Shown here piece by piece: positions 1 through 9,042 of a DNA stretch of 36,447 bases (within the stretch, counting starts at the first letter, position 1; the number at the start of each line of letters is the position of its first letter). A program made the translations under genes and the position numbers. The DNA lies in contig DAIDHB010000504.1 of the NCBI GenBank assembly GCA_027452145.1, positions 1-36,447 on the forward strand. Reading direction: 5' to 3'. The DNA comes from Planctomycetales bacterium (GTDB lineage: Bacteria; Planctomycetota; Planctomycetia; Isosphaerales; Isosphaeraceae). The notes below the pieces were generated by a model that did not search any database, was not told the DNA's origin, and saw only the letters and a list, made by a program, of their open reading frames with translations.

Positions 1-247
1 CGTCGCGACCGCGACAACGGCCCAGCGGCCGCCCCGTCCGTCTCTCACGCCGCTCGACCCCCTCAAATGACTCACGCCGCAACCGCCCAGGTGTCGCTGG
101 CGCGACCGAAAAAGTGATGCGCTATCCGACCGAAACCGACATGTCCAGGGCGCCCGGGGAGTGGACGCAGAGGTTGGCGTCGGAGTTTCGTTGCCCTCGC
201 TCGTCCATGCGGAATAACTCTGCCGCACGTGCCAGGCAAGGGCCCGC
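1..247. other. Left-edge stretch without a supported gene
   Basis: No reading frame here has recognisable protein character. The one open frame on the minus strand (72-323) is Arg/Gly-rich and runs into the end of the SMI1-like gene, as expected of a chance frame in GC-rich DNA. No terminator with a T-run and no RNA gene was seen. Confidence 0.5.
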
Positions 248-1096
248 TCAGCGAGACGGAGACCAGCCAGGGCTCCGCCTCTCGATCACCTGATGTCCCT
301 CGGGTCCGAGTCCTGCGGGACACCGGGCCAGATCTGTTCCATGTTCCTCAACACGAAACGGATGGGCCAACCCAACCGGGACCGGGACGAGTCCGATCAA
401 CCTCCTGAAGTGATCTTCATCGCCTCCAGGGAACGCCATCGAGAGCCAGGAGCCATAATGCCCGATATCGGTATAGGTCATCCGTGATTCCGAGGGGTCC
501 ACAAGGAAATCGCACTGGATGACGTGCCGGTGCTTGATCTTCTTCGCCCCGAGATAGCCCATGAGCACCGAGAACCGCTCGTCGAACGGCGTTGCCACAT
601 GCCAGAAGTAGACCGTGGCCAGTTCCAGGCTACGTGGTTGGGTGAAACCCGGGTCAAAATACTCGTGACGCCTGGGGAAGACCGGGCACTCCAGCGCACC
701 AGAGAGCCAGCGTTGGAGGAACTCGGTGGCCCCGAACGGGTAGACGACGTGCTTCGGCCCACGGGACTTCCACACGACCAGGGGCCAATCCTGGGGCAGA
801 ACGTCCGTCAGCCAGTAGAGGGTGTCCCCGTCATCCGTGGTCGCCCAGGGGAACAGTCCGCCGGGCTCGGGATAGATGGGGAGTGGAAAGTACTCCGGAA
901 ATTCGGCATGCATCCCCCGCTCGTGCTGCAAGATCATGTCGTCCAGTCGAGCCAGGAAGCTTTCGGGTTTGAGGAACGGGTTGATCGGGTTGAGGAAGTC
1001 GGCGAAGGTCCGGGTCCCGTAATGCTCGATCATCTCACGATAGTCCCGGGGGAGCCTCATCCCGAGCTGCGCCTCGATGATACCCCAATCGCCCAT
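248..1096 (-). CDS. SMI1/KNR4 (SUKH-like) family protein
   Basis: A protein of about 282 residues. Its first 40 residues carry the typical SMI1/KNR4 opening: an 'IEAQLGMRLPRDY' helix-turn followed by 'YGTRTFADFLNP'. A Trp/Pro-rich middle (FPWATTDDGDTLYW, near residues 85-98) also fits the SUKH fold. Bacterial members often act as immunity proteins to contact-dependent or polymorphic toxins, but many are orphans with no known role; no toxin gene is next to it. The ATG at 1096 is the best Met. The frame is open further upstream and related proteins usually have 15-30 more residues before this motif, so a non-ATG start slightly upstream is possible. It lies downstream of the hydrolase gene on the same strand with about 260 bases between. 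Family assignment is fairly sure, function is not. Confidence 0.75.
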   Translation of the reverse strand: MGDWGIIEAQLGMRLPRDYREMIEHYGTRTFADFLNPINPFLKPESFLARLDDMILQHERGMHAEFPEYFPLPIYPEPGGLFPWATTDDGDTLYWLTDVLPQDWPLVVWKSRGPKHVVYPFGATEFLQRWLSGALECPVFPRRHEYFDPGFTQPRSLELATVYFWHVATPFDERFSVLMGYLGAKKIKHRHVIQCDFLVDPSESRMTYTDIGHYGSWLSMAFPGGDEDHFRRLIGLVPVPVGLAHPFRVEEHGTDLARCPAGLGPEGHQVIERRSPGWSPSR

Positions 1097-1356
1097 GCAG
1101 GCGGCATGGGCCCGGAAGCTCTCGTTGCACAGGCCGAGGTCCAGGATCGAGCCGCGGGTTCCCCTCGAACGCCGCCCAGCGTCTCGAATCGGTGAGAGTC
1201 GATGCCCGCGAGGGGTCAAGGGCGTCGCGAGGCTGCCCCGGTCGAAATGCGTCTCGCCGCATGTCTTCGCCCCGGATACCTCGGCCTTCTCCCGCTTCGG
1301 TTTCTCCCGGAACCGGACAAGCCTCGCGTCTTCCCCGATCGGGCCAATCGGTCGTT

Positions 1357-2184
1357 TCACTTCGCATGGGCGATCACGAAATCGACGAGCTCCTGGCACT
1401 GGAACCACCCCGGCCACATGTTGTGCCCCTGTCCCCGGACGACCTTGAGTGTCATCTCACCGCCGAACCGTCGATAACGCCTGGACAGTTCCGCGGAGTT
1501 CGGCTCAATCGGGACGACCGTGTCCACGTCTCCGTGAATATGGAGGATCGGTATGCCAGCCCTTGCCAGGGGCTCGACCCGATCCACGGGATTGTGCAGG
1601 GTGAGGGCTTCCGTCAGTCGGGCCGGGGTCATCCCGTAGGCACCGGATGCCCTGTCGGCGCCCGGGTAGCTGCGCAGGTCGCAGACCGGATAGATCCCGG
1701 CGATGCCGCCCACGGACTCGGGATGTTCCACCGCCCAGTTGTAGAGCATCAGTCCGCCTCGGCTCCTCGCCAGGAGGCAAGGTCTCCTGGAAAGCCGGCG
1801 CTTGTCGACGAGCTCACGATAGAACGACGTGTAGGTCGCCCGCCCCGCCGGGCTGCCGTACGACTCTCCGACATCGACCCCCGCGATTGCGATGCCTGCG
1901 TCGAGAAACCTCCGGAACATCCAGGTCTCCTCGGTTGCCGGCAGGCCCGGAAGCGTCGGGGCATACCAGACCCACGGTGTCCCGGCGGCCCGGCGGTCCG
2001 GCTCCGGCAGGATCAGGAACGCCGTGTGTCGTCCGACCTCGAAGACCTCGCCCGGCATCGGCAGCTTCTTCGCCGCCTGTACGGGGTGGCCGCCGGGCGA
2101 TCCAGCCTGCCTTGCCGAGGCGGTATCGCCCGGGAAGTTGACCGCGGCCAGAAGGAAAGCCAGGCTGACAGACGGGCGACCCAT
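1357..2184 (-). CDS. Secreted alpha/beta hydrolase (esterase/peptidase-like)
   Basis: A 275-residue protein with an N-terminal signal-like hydrophobic stretch (residues 5-16). The alpha/beta-hydrolase catalytic set is visible: the nucleophile elbow A-R-S-R-G-G with Ser141, the acid in 'HGDVDTVVP' (Asp221), and His254 in 'GQGHNMWP'. This arrangement is typical of prolyl-oligopeptidase or dienelactone-hydrolase-like esterases; the substrate cannot be read from sequence. Export is inferred from the N-terminus. The gene is divergent from the glycosidase-like gene at 2523 and upstream of the SMI1-like gene on the same strand. Fold and catalytic residues are clear; specificity is unknown. Confidence 0.85.
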   Translation of the reverse strand: MGRPSVSLAFLLAAVNFPGDTASARQAGSPGGHPVQAAKKLPMPGEVFEVGRHTAFLILPEPDRRAAGTPWVWYAPTLPGLPATEETWMFRRFLDAGIAIAGVDVGESYGSPAGRATYTSFYRELVDKRRLSRRPCLLARSRGGLMLYNWAVEHPESVGGIAGIYPVCDLRSYPGADRASGAYGMTPARLTEALTLHNPVDRVEPLARAGIPILHIHGDVDTVVPIEPNSAELSRRYRRFGGEMTLKVVRGQGHNMWPGWFQCQELVDFVIAHAK

Positions 2185-2522
2185 GGCGAGTGCTCCGGGC
2201 AGGTGAACGACGACCCCGGCAGTGGGCGCGGCGTCGTACTTGATTAACTTCGGGGAGATCCTGCAAGCCTACCTGATCCGCAAGTCCATGAGCTATCTCA
2301 AGCCGGATCGTGCAGGTCGGTCGGCACGCCGTCGGGCCACTGAGTCTTCATGGGAAAGGACAGGCAGGAGTTGCAGCGGCAGTGATCGCTTTCAGGTACA
2401 ATCGAGAAGGTCATGTCGGCGACGAGCGATAGATACCCCTTTGGAATGCCGGCCGCTGGCCCACGGCAGCCCAGTGGCATGTCGGAGGATACCCGCCTCG
2501 CGGGCATCGAGGAGCCAGGCCC
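2185..2522. other. Divergent intergenic region
   Basis: This 338-base gap separates two divergently read genes and should hold both promoters. On the plus strand TACAAT at 2397-2402 resembles a -10 box, but the nearest -35-like TTGCAG at 2371 sits 20 bases away, so the match is weak. A clear GAGGAG at 2509-2514 serves as the ribosome binding site of the gene starting at 2523. Nothing else is recognisable. Confidence 0.35.
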
Positions 2523-3713
2523 ATGAATCGGCGAGAAGCGCTCGCCCTCTCCGCGCTCGGGCTGACCGGTCGCCAGACGCTCGTGGAACGACCCGCCGCC
2601 GCTGATCAGACCGCCGTAGACCCGTTCAACACGATCCTCGGTACGCAGACCTTCGGGGCATCGTACCAATTCACCGATCAGCCGAAGATCATCGAGACGA
2701 GCCGGGTGGCGCTGGAGATGGGGTCCAACGTCATCAAGTTCGGGCTGGACCCGAAATACGCCGAGCGCGGCGATCTGCCGAAAGCTGATCGCTCGATCCG
2801 TTCGCTGACGGACCTGGCGAAGGCCGCGTCGATCAGGACCGTGCTGGCGATGCCGTTCGCCAGCTACGTGCTCTGGGCCACCGCCTTCAACGGCGCGGAC
2901 TGGCGCAAGGGCGTCGATGCGAAGGGATTGGACCACGAGTACCGGGAGGTCCATGACCTGACCTGCCACCTGCTGCGAGCGTACAGCGGCTCGCGGAAGA
3001 CCTTCTACCTCGGCCACTGGGAAGGAGACTGGCTGCTCCGAGGCTCGTACAGGGACGAGGTGGACGTGCCGCCCGAAGCGGTGAAGGGCATGATCGCCTG
3101 GCTGAACGCCCGGCAACGGGCGGTCGACGACGCACGGCGGGAGACCCCGCATCGGGACGTCGGAGTCTTCCACTACACGGAAGTGAACCGGGTGATGGAT
3201 GCGCTCCGGGGACGAGTGACCGTGACGAACGACGTGCTGCCCGGGACCCATGTCGATTACGTATCCTACTCGTGCTATGACAGCCAGCAGAAGGCGGACG
3301 ACCTGACTCGCTGTCTCGATCACATCGAGTCAAAGCTGCCGCCGAAGGCGGGAATCACCGGCAAGCGAGTGTTCATCGGAGAATACGGCTACCCGGCCGC
3401 GGCCAACAGCCCCAGAAGTCAAGACCAGCGATCGCGCCGGCTGATGCGGACCGGGCTGGCGTGGGGCTGCCCGTTCGTCCTCTACTGGGAGGTCTACAAC
3501 AACGAGGTGACGCAGGGCCGGCAGGTCGGATACTGGCTAATCGACGACAGAGGAGTGAAGCAACCCGTCTACCACACCCACCGGAAATACTTCGAGTGGG
3601 CGAAACGGTTCGTGACGGACTTCCGGAAGGCACACGGCGGGAGGGCCCCGGATTCCGCGCTCTTCCGCCGCGAGGCCATTCGATTCCTGGACTCGCCCTC
3701 CGATGACCAGTAA
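2523..3713 (+). CDS. Exported glycoside-hydrolase-like protein
   Basis: A 396-residue protein. The N-terminus (MNRREALALSALGLTG) resembles a weak Tat-type signal, so it is probably exported. It reads like a TIM-barrel glycosidase: a strand ending 'YLGHWEGDW' (Glu167), a later strand 'VFIGEYGYP' (Glu287), and 'YWEVYNNE' (Trp322) near the C-terminal side. Glu167 and Glu287 are spaced and placed like the acid/base and nucleophile of clan GH-A enzymes. I cannot name a GH family. The start is supported by GAGGAG nine bases upstream. It is monocistronic and convergent with the methyltransferase gene. An enzymatically inactive carbohydrate-binding relative cannot be excluded. Confidence 0.7.
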   Translation: MNRREALALSALGLTGRQTLVERPAAADQTAVDPFNTILGTQTFGASYQFTDQPKIIETSRVALEMGSNVIKFGLDPKYAERGDLPKADRSIRSLTDLAKAASIRTVLAMPFASYVLWATAFNGADWRKGVDAKGLDHEYREVHDLTCHLLRAYSGSRKTFYLGHWEGDWLLRGSYRDEVDVPPEAVKGMIAWLNARQRAVDDARRETPHRDVGVFHYTEVNRVMDALRGRVTVTNDVLPGTHVDYVSYSCYDSQQKADDLTRCLDHIESKLPPKAGITGKRVFIGEYGYPAAANSPRSQDQRSRRLMRTGLAWGCPFVLYWEVYNNEVTQGRQVGYWLIDDRGVKQPVYHTHRKYFEWAKRFVTDFRKAHGGRAPDSALFRREAIRFLDSPSDDQ

Positions 3714-3965
3714 GGACGGACCTCGAACCCTCCGAGTACGTCAGCTCTCGCCGGACGTTCGATCGGCGAGCCTGCGGTCGTCATTCACCGCCCGCCGGAA
3801 TCCCGGCCCGTCGCTTTCCGGTGCGGGACGACGATCGTGATCGATCTCTTTGGCATCTTCCCACCTCCATGCGGGCTACTTCCTCGCGGGCTGAGACGTC
3901 CCCCGCCCGGATTCGCCTCAAGAAGTCGACTCCCACAGAACGACCCCTCCCGCCGGCCGAGTCGC

Positions 3966-4583
3966 TCACTCCATGCGGCGGATCGCCGCGAACCATGCCT
4001 TCGGTCCGCCCTCGCTGAACGAGATGTCTTCCAGATCGGGCCGGACCTCGTACCGAGAGGGGACGAGTTCCTCCACGGTCCATCCGTCGGCGAATGCCTC
4101 CCGGATCTCGCGCTCGGAGACGCGTCTGGGGCCCTGCGTGCCCGGCTCCTCGTCGCTGAAGCAGGCCAGGAACAGCCGACCGCCAGGACGAGTGACATGC
4201 GCCAGCCCGGCGACATAGCGTGCCCGGTCCTCGTCGCCGAAGACGTGGAACAGCCCGCTGTCGATCACGCTGTCGAACTGCCGGTTTAGGTCTTTCAGGG
4301 TCAGCGCGTCCATCTGGATGAACTCGGCCCCGGCGACGCCGCGCTGCCGGGCCTTTTCCCTGGCCTGCCGGATGGGGCCCTCCAGGAAGTCGATGCCGAG
4401 GACCGTGTGGCCCCGCGCGGCGAAGAAAAGGGCGTTCTCGCCGGTCCCGCAGCCGGAATCCAGGATGTCGCCCGTCACCCGGTCGGCGATGCCGACGAAG
4501 GCCCGCTGCGGCCTGCCGGTTTCCCAGGGGGGCTTCCTGGCGTAGAACGTCTCAAAGCTCTGGCGGTCGAGGCCGTCGCTCAC
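3966..4583 (-). CDS. Class I SAM-dependent methyltransferase
   Basis: About 205 residues from a GTG at 4583, chosen because GAGGAGG lies six bases before it; the longer open frame to 4766 has no protein-like character. Motif I is 'LDSGCGTG' (residues 41-48), followed by the acidic end of strand beta-2 'VLGIDF', then 'IQMDALTL' and 'FDSVIDSGLFHVF', all typical of Methyltransf_25/TPMT-like small-molecule methyltransferases. The opening 'FYARKPPWETGRPQ' is typical of this subgroup. The substrate is unknown. It is divergent from the serpin gene and probably has its own promoter. Confidence 0.85.
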   Translation of the reverse strand: MSDGLDRQSFETFYARKPPWETGRPQRAFVGIADRVTGDILDSGCGTGENALFFAARGHTVLGIDFLEGPIRQAREKARQRGVAGAEFIQMDALTLKDLNRQFDSVIDSGLFHVFGDEDRARYVAGLAHVTRPGGRLFLACFSDEEPGTQGPRRVSEREIREAFADGWTVEELVPSRYEVRPDLEDISFSEGGPKAWFAAIRRME

Positions 4584-4784
4584 GGTGGTCCTCCTCGGCT
4601 CGTCGGGGTTGGGATCGTTTCCCGCAGCATAACCCTCCGATTTGACGCCGGGAACTGGGCTTTGGACAATCGAGCGGGAGGCCGTGTGTCCCCAGGCCGA
4701 TCGCGGTGGATCGGGCCGGTCGTTCCTCCGACAGTCATCGCGACGATGCCGGTGCCGAAGAATCAATCACCGGGGAGGACCATC

Positions 4785-6065
4785 ATGAATCCCATCTGGG
4801 CCGGTCGGCGGACCAGTTCCGCCCTGTTCGGGCTTGTTCTCCTGGTCGTGATGCTGGTCGTCAGTGTGTCGTGTCGTCCTCAGGCGGGGCGAACCGACCA
4901 GGGAAAGAAGGGGGCGACTGCCGTGAGCCAGGATCTGCGGAATTTGGCCGAGGACAACAACCGCTTTGCGCTGGACCTGTATGCCCGGCTGCGGGCGGAG
5001 AAATCCGCAAACCTGTTCTTCTCGCCGAGCAGCATTTCCACCGCCCTGGCGATGACCTACGCCGGCGCCAGGGGCGAGACCGCCGAGCAGATGGCGAAGG
5101 TTCTGCACCTCCGCGGGCCCCAGGAGAAGCTACATGCGGCTTTCGGAGACCTCCGCCGGCTCTGGAACGCCGAACGAAGGGAGCAGGGCTATCGGCTGAG
5201 CGTCGCCAACCGGCTCTGGGGTCAGCAGGGATTCCACTTCCTGCCGGAGTTTCAGGCCATCACCCGCGAGCGCTACGGCGCCGAGCTGGCCCCGGTCGAT
5301 TTCGCCCGGCACGCCGAGGACGCCCGCCTGCAAATCAACGGCTGGGTCGAGGAGCAGACACAGGGCAAGATCCGGGACCTGATTGCGCCGGGCGTGCTGG
5401 ACGCCATGACCCGGCTGGTCCTGACAAATGCCATCTACTTCAAGGGCGACTGGACCGCGCCGTTTCGGAAGGAGTCGACCCAGCCCGCGCCGTTCCACGT
5501 TTCGGCCAGCATGACGACCGACGTCGCGTTGATGGCCCAGTTTGAATCCTTTCGTTTCTGGGCGGGCGACAGCCTGAAGGTGGTGGAATTGCCCTACGGC
5601 GAGGGCGACCTGGCGATGCTGGTCCTCTTGCCCGATCAGATCGAGGGGCTTCCGGCCCTGGAGGCCAGGTTGACCGCGGACAATCTCTCTCGCTGGCAAT
5701 CGGGTCTGCGGAAGCAGAAGGTCCGGGTCTCCCTGCCCCGGTTCACGCTGACCTCGCAGTTCGAGCTCGCCGACGTGCTCCGGGCGATGGGGATGACGCG
5801 GCTCTTTTCGGCCCGCGAGGCGGACCTGTCGGGCATGAGCAGTGAGGAGGAGTTATCCGTCTCGGCGGTGATCCACAAGGCATTCGTCGACGTGAACGAA
5901 GAGGGGACGGAGGCCGCCGCGGCCACGGCCGTCGGGATACGGACGGCGGCGATGATCGCAGAGCCGCCGGTATTCCGGGCCGATCATCCGTTCGTCTTCC
6001 TGATCCGGGACAACCGGACGGGCAGCATTTTGTTCCTCGGCCGGCTGGTGAATCCGAAAGGCTGA
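4785..6065 (+). CDS. Serpin (serine protease inhibitor), probable lipoprotein
   Basis: A 426-residue protein covering a whole serpin domain. The N-terminus has a long hydrophobic segment (residues 13-29) ending in V-S-V-S-C with Cys30, a plausible lipobox, so it is probably anchored to a membrane facing the periplasm or outside. Serpin landmarks: 'NLFFSPSSISTALAMTYAGARG', here split by view into 'FFSPSSIS' and 'TYAGARGET', then 'LTNAIYFKGDW', and the C-terminal 'DHPFVFLIRD'. The reactive-centre hinge 'EEGTEAAAATA' (about residues 372-382) has the small residues needed for loop insertion, so it should be inhibitory. P1 cannot be fixed; the scissile region falls in 'GIRTAAM'. The ATG at 4785 has GGGGAGGA upstream. 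Confidence 0.92.
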   Translation: MNPIWAGRRTSSALFGLVLLVVMLVVSVSCRPQAGRTDQGKKGATAVSQDLRNLAEDNNRFALDLYARLRAEKSANLFFSPSSISTALAMTYAGARGETAEQMAKVLHLRGPQEKLHAAFGDLRRLWNAERREQGYRLSVANRLWGQQGFHFLPEFQAITRERYGAELAPVDFARHAEDARLQINGWVEEQTQGKIRDLIAPGVLDAMTRLVLTNAIYFKGDWTAPFRKESTQPAPFHVSASMTTDVALMAQFESFRFWAGDSLKVVELPYGEGDLAMLVLLPDQIEGLPALEARLTADNLSRWQSGLRKQKVRVSLPRFTLTSQFELADVLRAMGMTRLFSAREADLSGMSSEEELSVSAVIHKAFVDVNEEGTEAAAATAVGIRTAAMIAEPPVFRADHPFVFLIRDNRTGSILFLGRLVNPKG

Positions 6066-6078
6066 GACCACGGTCTGC

Positions 6079-6357
6079 TCAACCGGCTGCCCACATCGAG
6101 GGCTCCGGTGCCCGGAGACTGGGCCGAGGGCCGTCGCCGGAGGAAGGGTAGGGGAGGACGGACGGTGGGGTGGCCGTGCAATTCGGGACGGCCGTTTCGT
6201 CAGTCGGCCCGAGCTGCTCGAGAAGCTCAACCCGTAGGACCTTCGCCTCGGCGAGGGTCAGATCCGGCGCGCTAAGCCGCTCGATCAAGGTCCGGAGGGC
6301 CTCGATTCGCTCGTCTTGCCCGTTCTGACTGCTCGTGCCCGTCAACTTCCGCCTCAT
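6079..6357 (-). CDS. Small hypothetical protein
   Basis: A possible 92-residue protein starting at the ATG at 6357. Residues 14-50 (for example 'RIEALRTLIERL' and 'LAEAKVLRVELLEQL') form two convincing amphipathic helices, followed by a Pro/Ser-rich low-complexity tail. It is convergent with the serpin gene, leaving only 13 bases between stops. The ribosome binding site is weak and the tail looks non-conserved, so this may be a chance frame. No function is proposed. Confidence 0.4.
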   Translation of the reverse strand: MRRKLTGTSSQNGQDERIEALRTLIERLSAPDLTLAEAKVLRVELLEQLGPTDETAVPNCTATPPSVLPYPSSGDGPRPSLRAPEPSMWAAG

Positions 6358-6563
6358 TGTCCGGCCCGGATCTCGCTGCGACGCCTGGATTCGTAACGTA
6401 GAACGCCCATCGCCTAGAAGCAACTCGCGGGCCGAGGGTTCGCGGCGACACCAGGGATTTCCCGACCGGCGGGATTTGGAGGGGCCTTCGTCGCGCGGGT
6501 GGAGTATCATGGCGATTTTGCCGGGCCGCTGTTGGCCGGTGGATTTCTGCGGCGGGAGGTGCC

Positions 6564-8021
6564 ATGCCAGATCGACCTCGGCCCCAGCACGACCACAGCC
6601 ACGCCTTCACCGGGCTCAACCCGCGGACGACGGAGGGGCTGATCATCCCCAGCCGTCGGAGCTTTCTCAAGGCCGGCATGGCCGGCATGGCCGGTCTGAG
6701 CCTGCCTGACCTCCTGCGACACCGGGCCCTGGCCGCCGAGACCGGCCGTCCCGTCGGGGGCAACAAGGCGGTCATCCTGCTCTGGATGGCCGGCGGCCCC
6801 AGCCAGGTGGACACCTGGGATCCCAAACCGGACCGCCCGCTCCAGAACCGCGGGCCGTTCGGCGTGATTCCCACGAGCCTGCCCGGCGTGTTCTTCTGCG
6901 AGCACCTGCCGCGGCAGGCGGCGATGCTCGACCGGTTCACGATTATTCGTTCGGTGGATGCCAGCCACAGCAACCACGAGCCGAACAAGGTGTTTCAGAC
7001 GGGGAACCTCGAAGCCGCGCCTCGGATCAACCCGGCGGGCGAGATGTACCCGGCGATTGGGTCGATCGTGGCGAAGCACCACGGGGCCAACCGGCCCGGC
7101 ATGCCGGCGTATGTGGCGTTCGAGGTATCCCGCAGCCACGTCGCCCACTCCGGCTACCTGGGTCGTCGATACGAGCCGTTCATCGCCAATCGGGCGGCGA
7201 AGTTGCCGATCTACACGAACGTCGGCGCGGACACCGGCCGTAAGACCGACGCCGACTTCTTCCGGCTGCCGACGGGTCTGACTCACGAGCGGCTGTCGGA
7301 CCGCCGCTCGCTGCTGGAGGGGCTCGACCGGCTGCGTCGCGAGCTCGCCCGTTCCGTCGAAGTCGAGGCGATGGACCGCTATGGCCAGCAGGCCGTCGAG
7401 ATGCTGGTGGGTCGTCGTGCCCAGGCGGCCTTCGACCTCTCGCGGGAGCCGCAAGCCGTCCGGGAGAAGTACGGCGATCATCTGTGGTGCCAGCAGGCGC
7501 TCGTGGCTCGCCGGCTGGTCGAGGCGGGGGTGGCGTTCGTGACGATCGACCTCAGCTACCACCCGGCTTCGGGCACCTGGGACAATCACGGCGACAACAT
7601 CCCCCCGTATGGCGGGATCAGCAAGGGGCTCCGGCCGCTCCTGCCAATCTTCGACCGGCTGATCACGACGCTGGTCTCGGACCTGGCCGAGCGGGGCCTG
7701 CTGGACGACGTGCTGGTGATCGCGATGGGCGAGTTCGGCGGCACCCCGATGATGGGCACCCAGGGGAGCACGGACGGGCGGAATCACTGGACCTCGGTGA
7801 TGTCGATGGCAATGGCCGGCGGCGGCCTGCGGCACGGCCAGGTCATCGGGGCGAGCGAGGCCGACGGCGGGCACATCAAGGAGCGGCCCGTCACGCCCGG
7901 CGACCTGGCGGCCACGATCTATCGACACATGGGCGTACCGCTCGACACGACCTACCAGGACGGCACCGGACGCCCCCGCTTCATCGTCGAGCGCGGGAGC
8001 CCGATCCACGAGCTATTCTGA
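6564..8021 (+). CDS. DUF1501 family exported protein
   Basis: A 485-residue protein with a Tat signal: 'SRRSFLKAGMAGMAGL' at about residues 30-45. The remainder has the DUF1501 pattern seen in Planctomycetes: 'AVILLWMAGGPSQVDTWDPK', then 'FTIIRSVDASHSNHE', 'GTWDNHGDN', 'GEFGGTPMM' and 'DGRNHW'. The fold is related to sulfatases/alkaline phosphatases, but the reaction is not established. DUF1501 genes are usually paired with a DUF1549/DUF1553 cytochrome-c-like gene; here it is alone. The start follows GGGAGG by about six bases. Confidence 0.93.
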   Translation: MPDRPRPQHDHSHAFTGLNPRTTEGLIIPSRRSFLKAGMAGMAGLSLPDLLRHRALAAETGRPVGGNKAVILLWMAGGPSQVDTWDPKPDRPLQNRGPFGVIPTSLPGVFFCEHLPRQAAMLDRFTIIRSVDASHSNHEPNKVFQTGNLEAAPRINPAGEMYPAIGSIVAKHHGANRPGMPAYVAFEVSRSHVAHSGYLGRRYEPFIANRAAKLPIYTNVGADTGRKTDADFFRLPTGLTHERLSDRRSLLEGLDRLRRELARSVEVEAMDRYGQQAVEMLVGRRAQAAFDLSREPQAVREKYGDHLWCQQALVARRLVEAGVAFVTIDLSYHPASGTWDNHGDNIPPYGGISKGLRPLLPIFDRLITTLVSDLAERGLLDDVLVIAMGEFGGTPMMGTQGSTDGRNHWTSVMSMAMAGGGLRHGQVIGASEADGGHIKERPVTPGDLAATIYRHMGVPLDTTYQDGTGRPRFIVERGSPIHELF

Positions 8022-8174
8022 CCGGCGCCGGTGCGGGACGCGTCTCCATCGATCGGGGCCGTGCGCTGGCGACGGGACGCTGGTCGCCGTGCGACCTGGG
8101 CGAGGGGCGAGTCACCGACCGCGAACACGCGCAGAAGTCGAGCCTCGTCGGCAATCACGTGGGAGGGCCGGACG

Positions 8175-8594
8175 ATGAGCATCGAGACGCAATGGGTCTG
8201 CGATGACTGCGGTGCGCGGGTGATGCTCAATCAACTGGGAGTCCCCAATGGCTGGACCTGGTATTCGACCGGGAATCGGCGGATGCGGCATCGATGCCCC
8301 GTGTGCAGCCCGGCGGCGGACAGGATGAGCACTGGGAGTCGATTCTGGGGATGGTGCCGGAGGAATCCGGCATTCGCGGCTCTCCTGTTCAATAACGTGC
8401 TCCTCCTTGCGACGATCATGGTGGTGACCTCTGTCCTCGCTACCCGCTGCGCGGCGCAAGTGAAGATGCTCCAGGAGCGGATCGAGACGCTCCATCGTGG
8501 GCCGGCGCTCGGTCCCCCGGCGGGCCACGACCCGCCTCCCGTGCCGTCCGAGCTTCAATCCGATGCGGCCGGATCGGGGCAATTCACAGGGTAA
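8175..8594 (+). CDS. Small membrane protein with zinc-ribbon-like N-terminus
   Basis: A 139-residue protein. Two Cys pairs near the N-terminus (CDDC at residues 9-12 and HRCPVC around residues 37-42) suggest a small zinc ribbon. One transmembrane segment follows (AALLFNNVLLLATIMVVTSV), then a short coiled-coil-like 'VKMLQERIETL' and a Pro-rich tail. The ATG at 8175 is preceded by GGGAGGG. Function unknown; the arrangement resembles other small planctomycete membrane proteins. The longer open frame upstream to 8031 lacks protein character. Confidence 0.65.
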   Translation: MSIETQWVCDDCGARVMLNQLGVPNGWTWYSTGNRRMRHRCPVCSPAADRMSTGSRFWGWCRRNPAFAALLFNNVLLLATIMVVTSVLATRCAAQVKMLQERIETLHRGPALGPPAGHDPPPVPSELQSDAAGSGQFTG

Positions 8595-8656
8595 ACCCGA
8601 GCTCCGAGCGGATAGGCGACCCGATGTCCCGCGCGCTACAGTCCAGGGTCAGCCCG

Positions 8657-8980
8657 TCACGGCCTGGGCTCGGGCGTGTCGGGCTCGACCGGAAGCCACG
8701 GGCGAGTTGCGGCGCGTCGGTACTTCACGGCCATCTCACGGTGCCATCGGATCCAGGCGTTGGACCGTTGTCGAACATCCTCGCCGTACTCGTTGATCTG
8801 TGTCCGGCTCAGGTTGCAGGCGGTGTTGACGATATGAACGCTGGCGAGGTGATGGGCCGCCAGGCGGAGGAAGCGATCGTGGCGGCGACGGCATTCGACC
8901 GCGGCGCCGAGGACGGACCCGGCGATGGCGATCCCGATCATCAACCACCGGATCGTGAACCGAACGCGGGGGATTCGCAT
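8657..8980 (-). CDS. Small planctomycete membrane protein ('RFTIRWLM' type)
   Basis: A 107-residue protein beginning with the basic stretch 'MRIPRVRFTIRWLM' and a single transmembrane helix (residues 12-29). Such openings recur in many short Planctomycetes proteins. The tail '...KYRRAATRPWLPVEPD' is also typical of this group. The middle contains Cys and Tyr residues but no recognisable domain. Convergent with the zinc-ribbon protein gene. Role unknown; cytoplasmic membrane is the likely location. Confidence 0.75.
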   Translation of the reverse strand: MRIPRVRFTIRWLMIGIAIAGSVLGAAVECRRRHDRFLRLAAHHLASVHIVNTACNLSRTQINEYGEDVRQRSNAWIRWHREMAVKYRRAATRPWLPVEPDTPEPRP

Positions 8981-9042
8981 GGTCCGGCTCCTTGCGGGTG
9001 ATTATCACGCATGCCCCGGATCCGAACCACGCCGGGTGACAA

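Noticed and set aside
3781..3965. Open frames between the glycosidase-like and methyltransferase genes
   Set aside because: All are short, Arg/Gly-rich shadows without a start signal.
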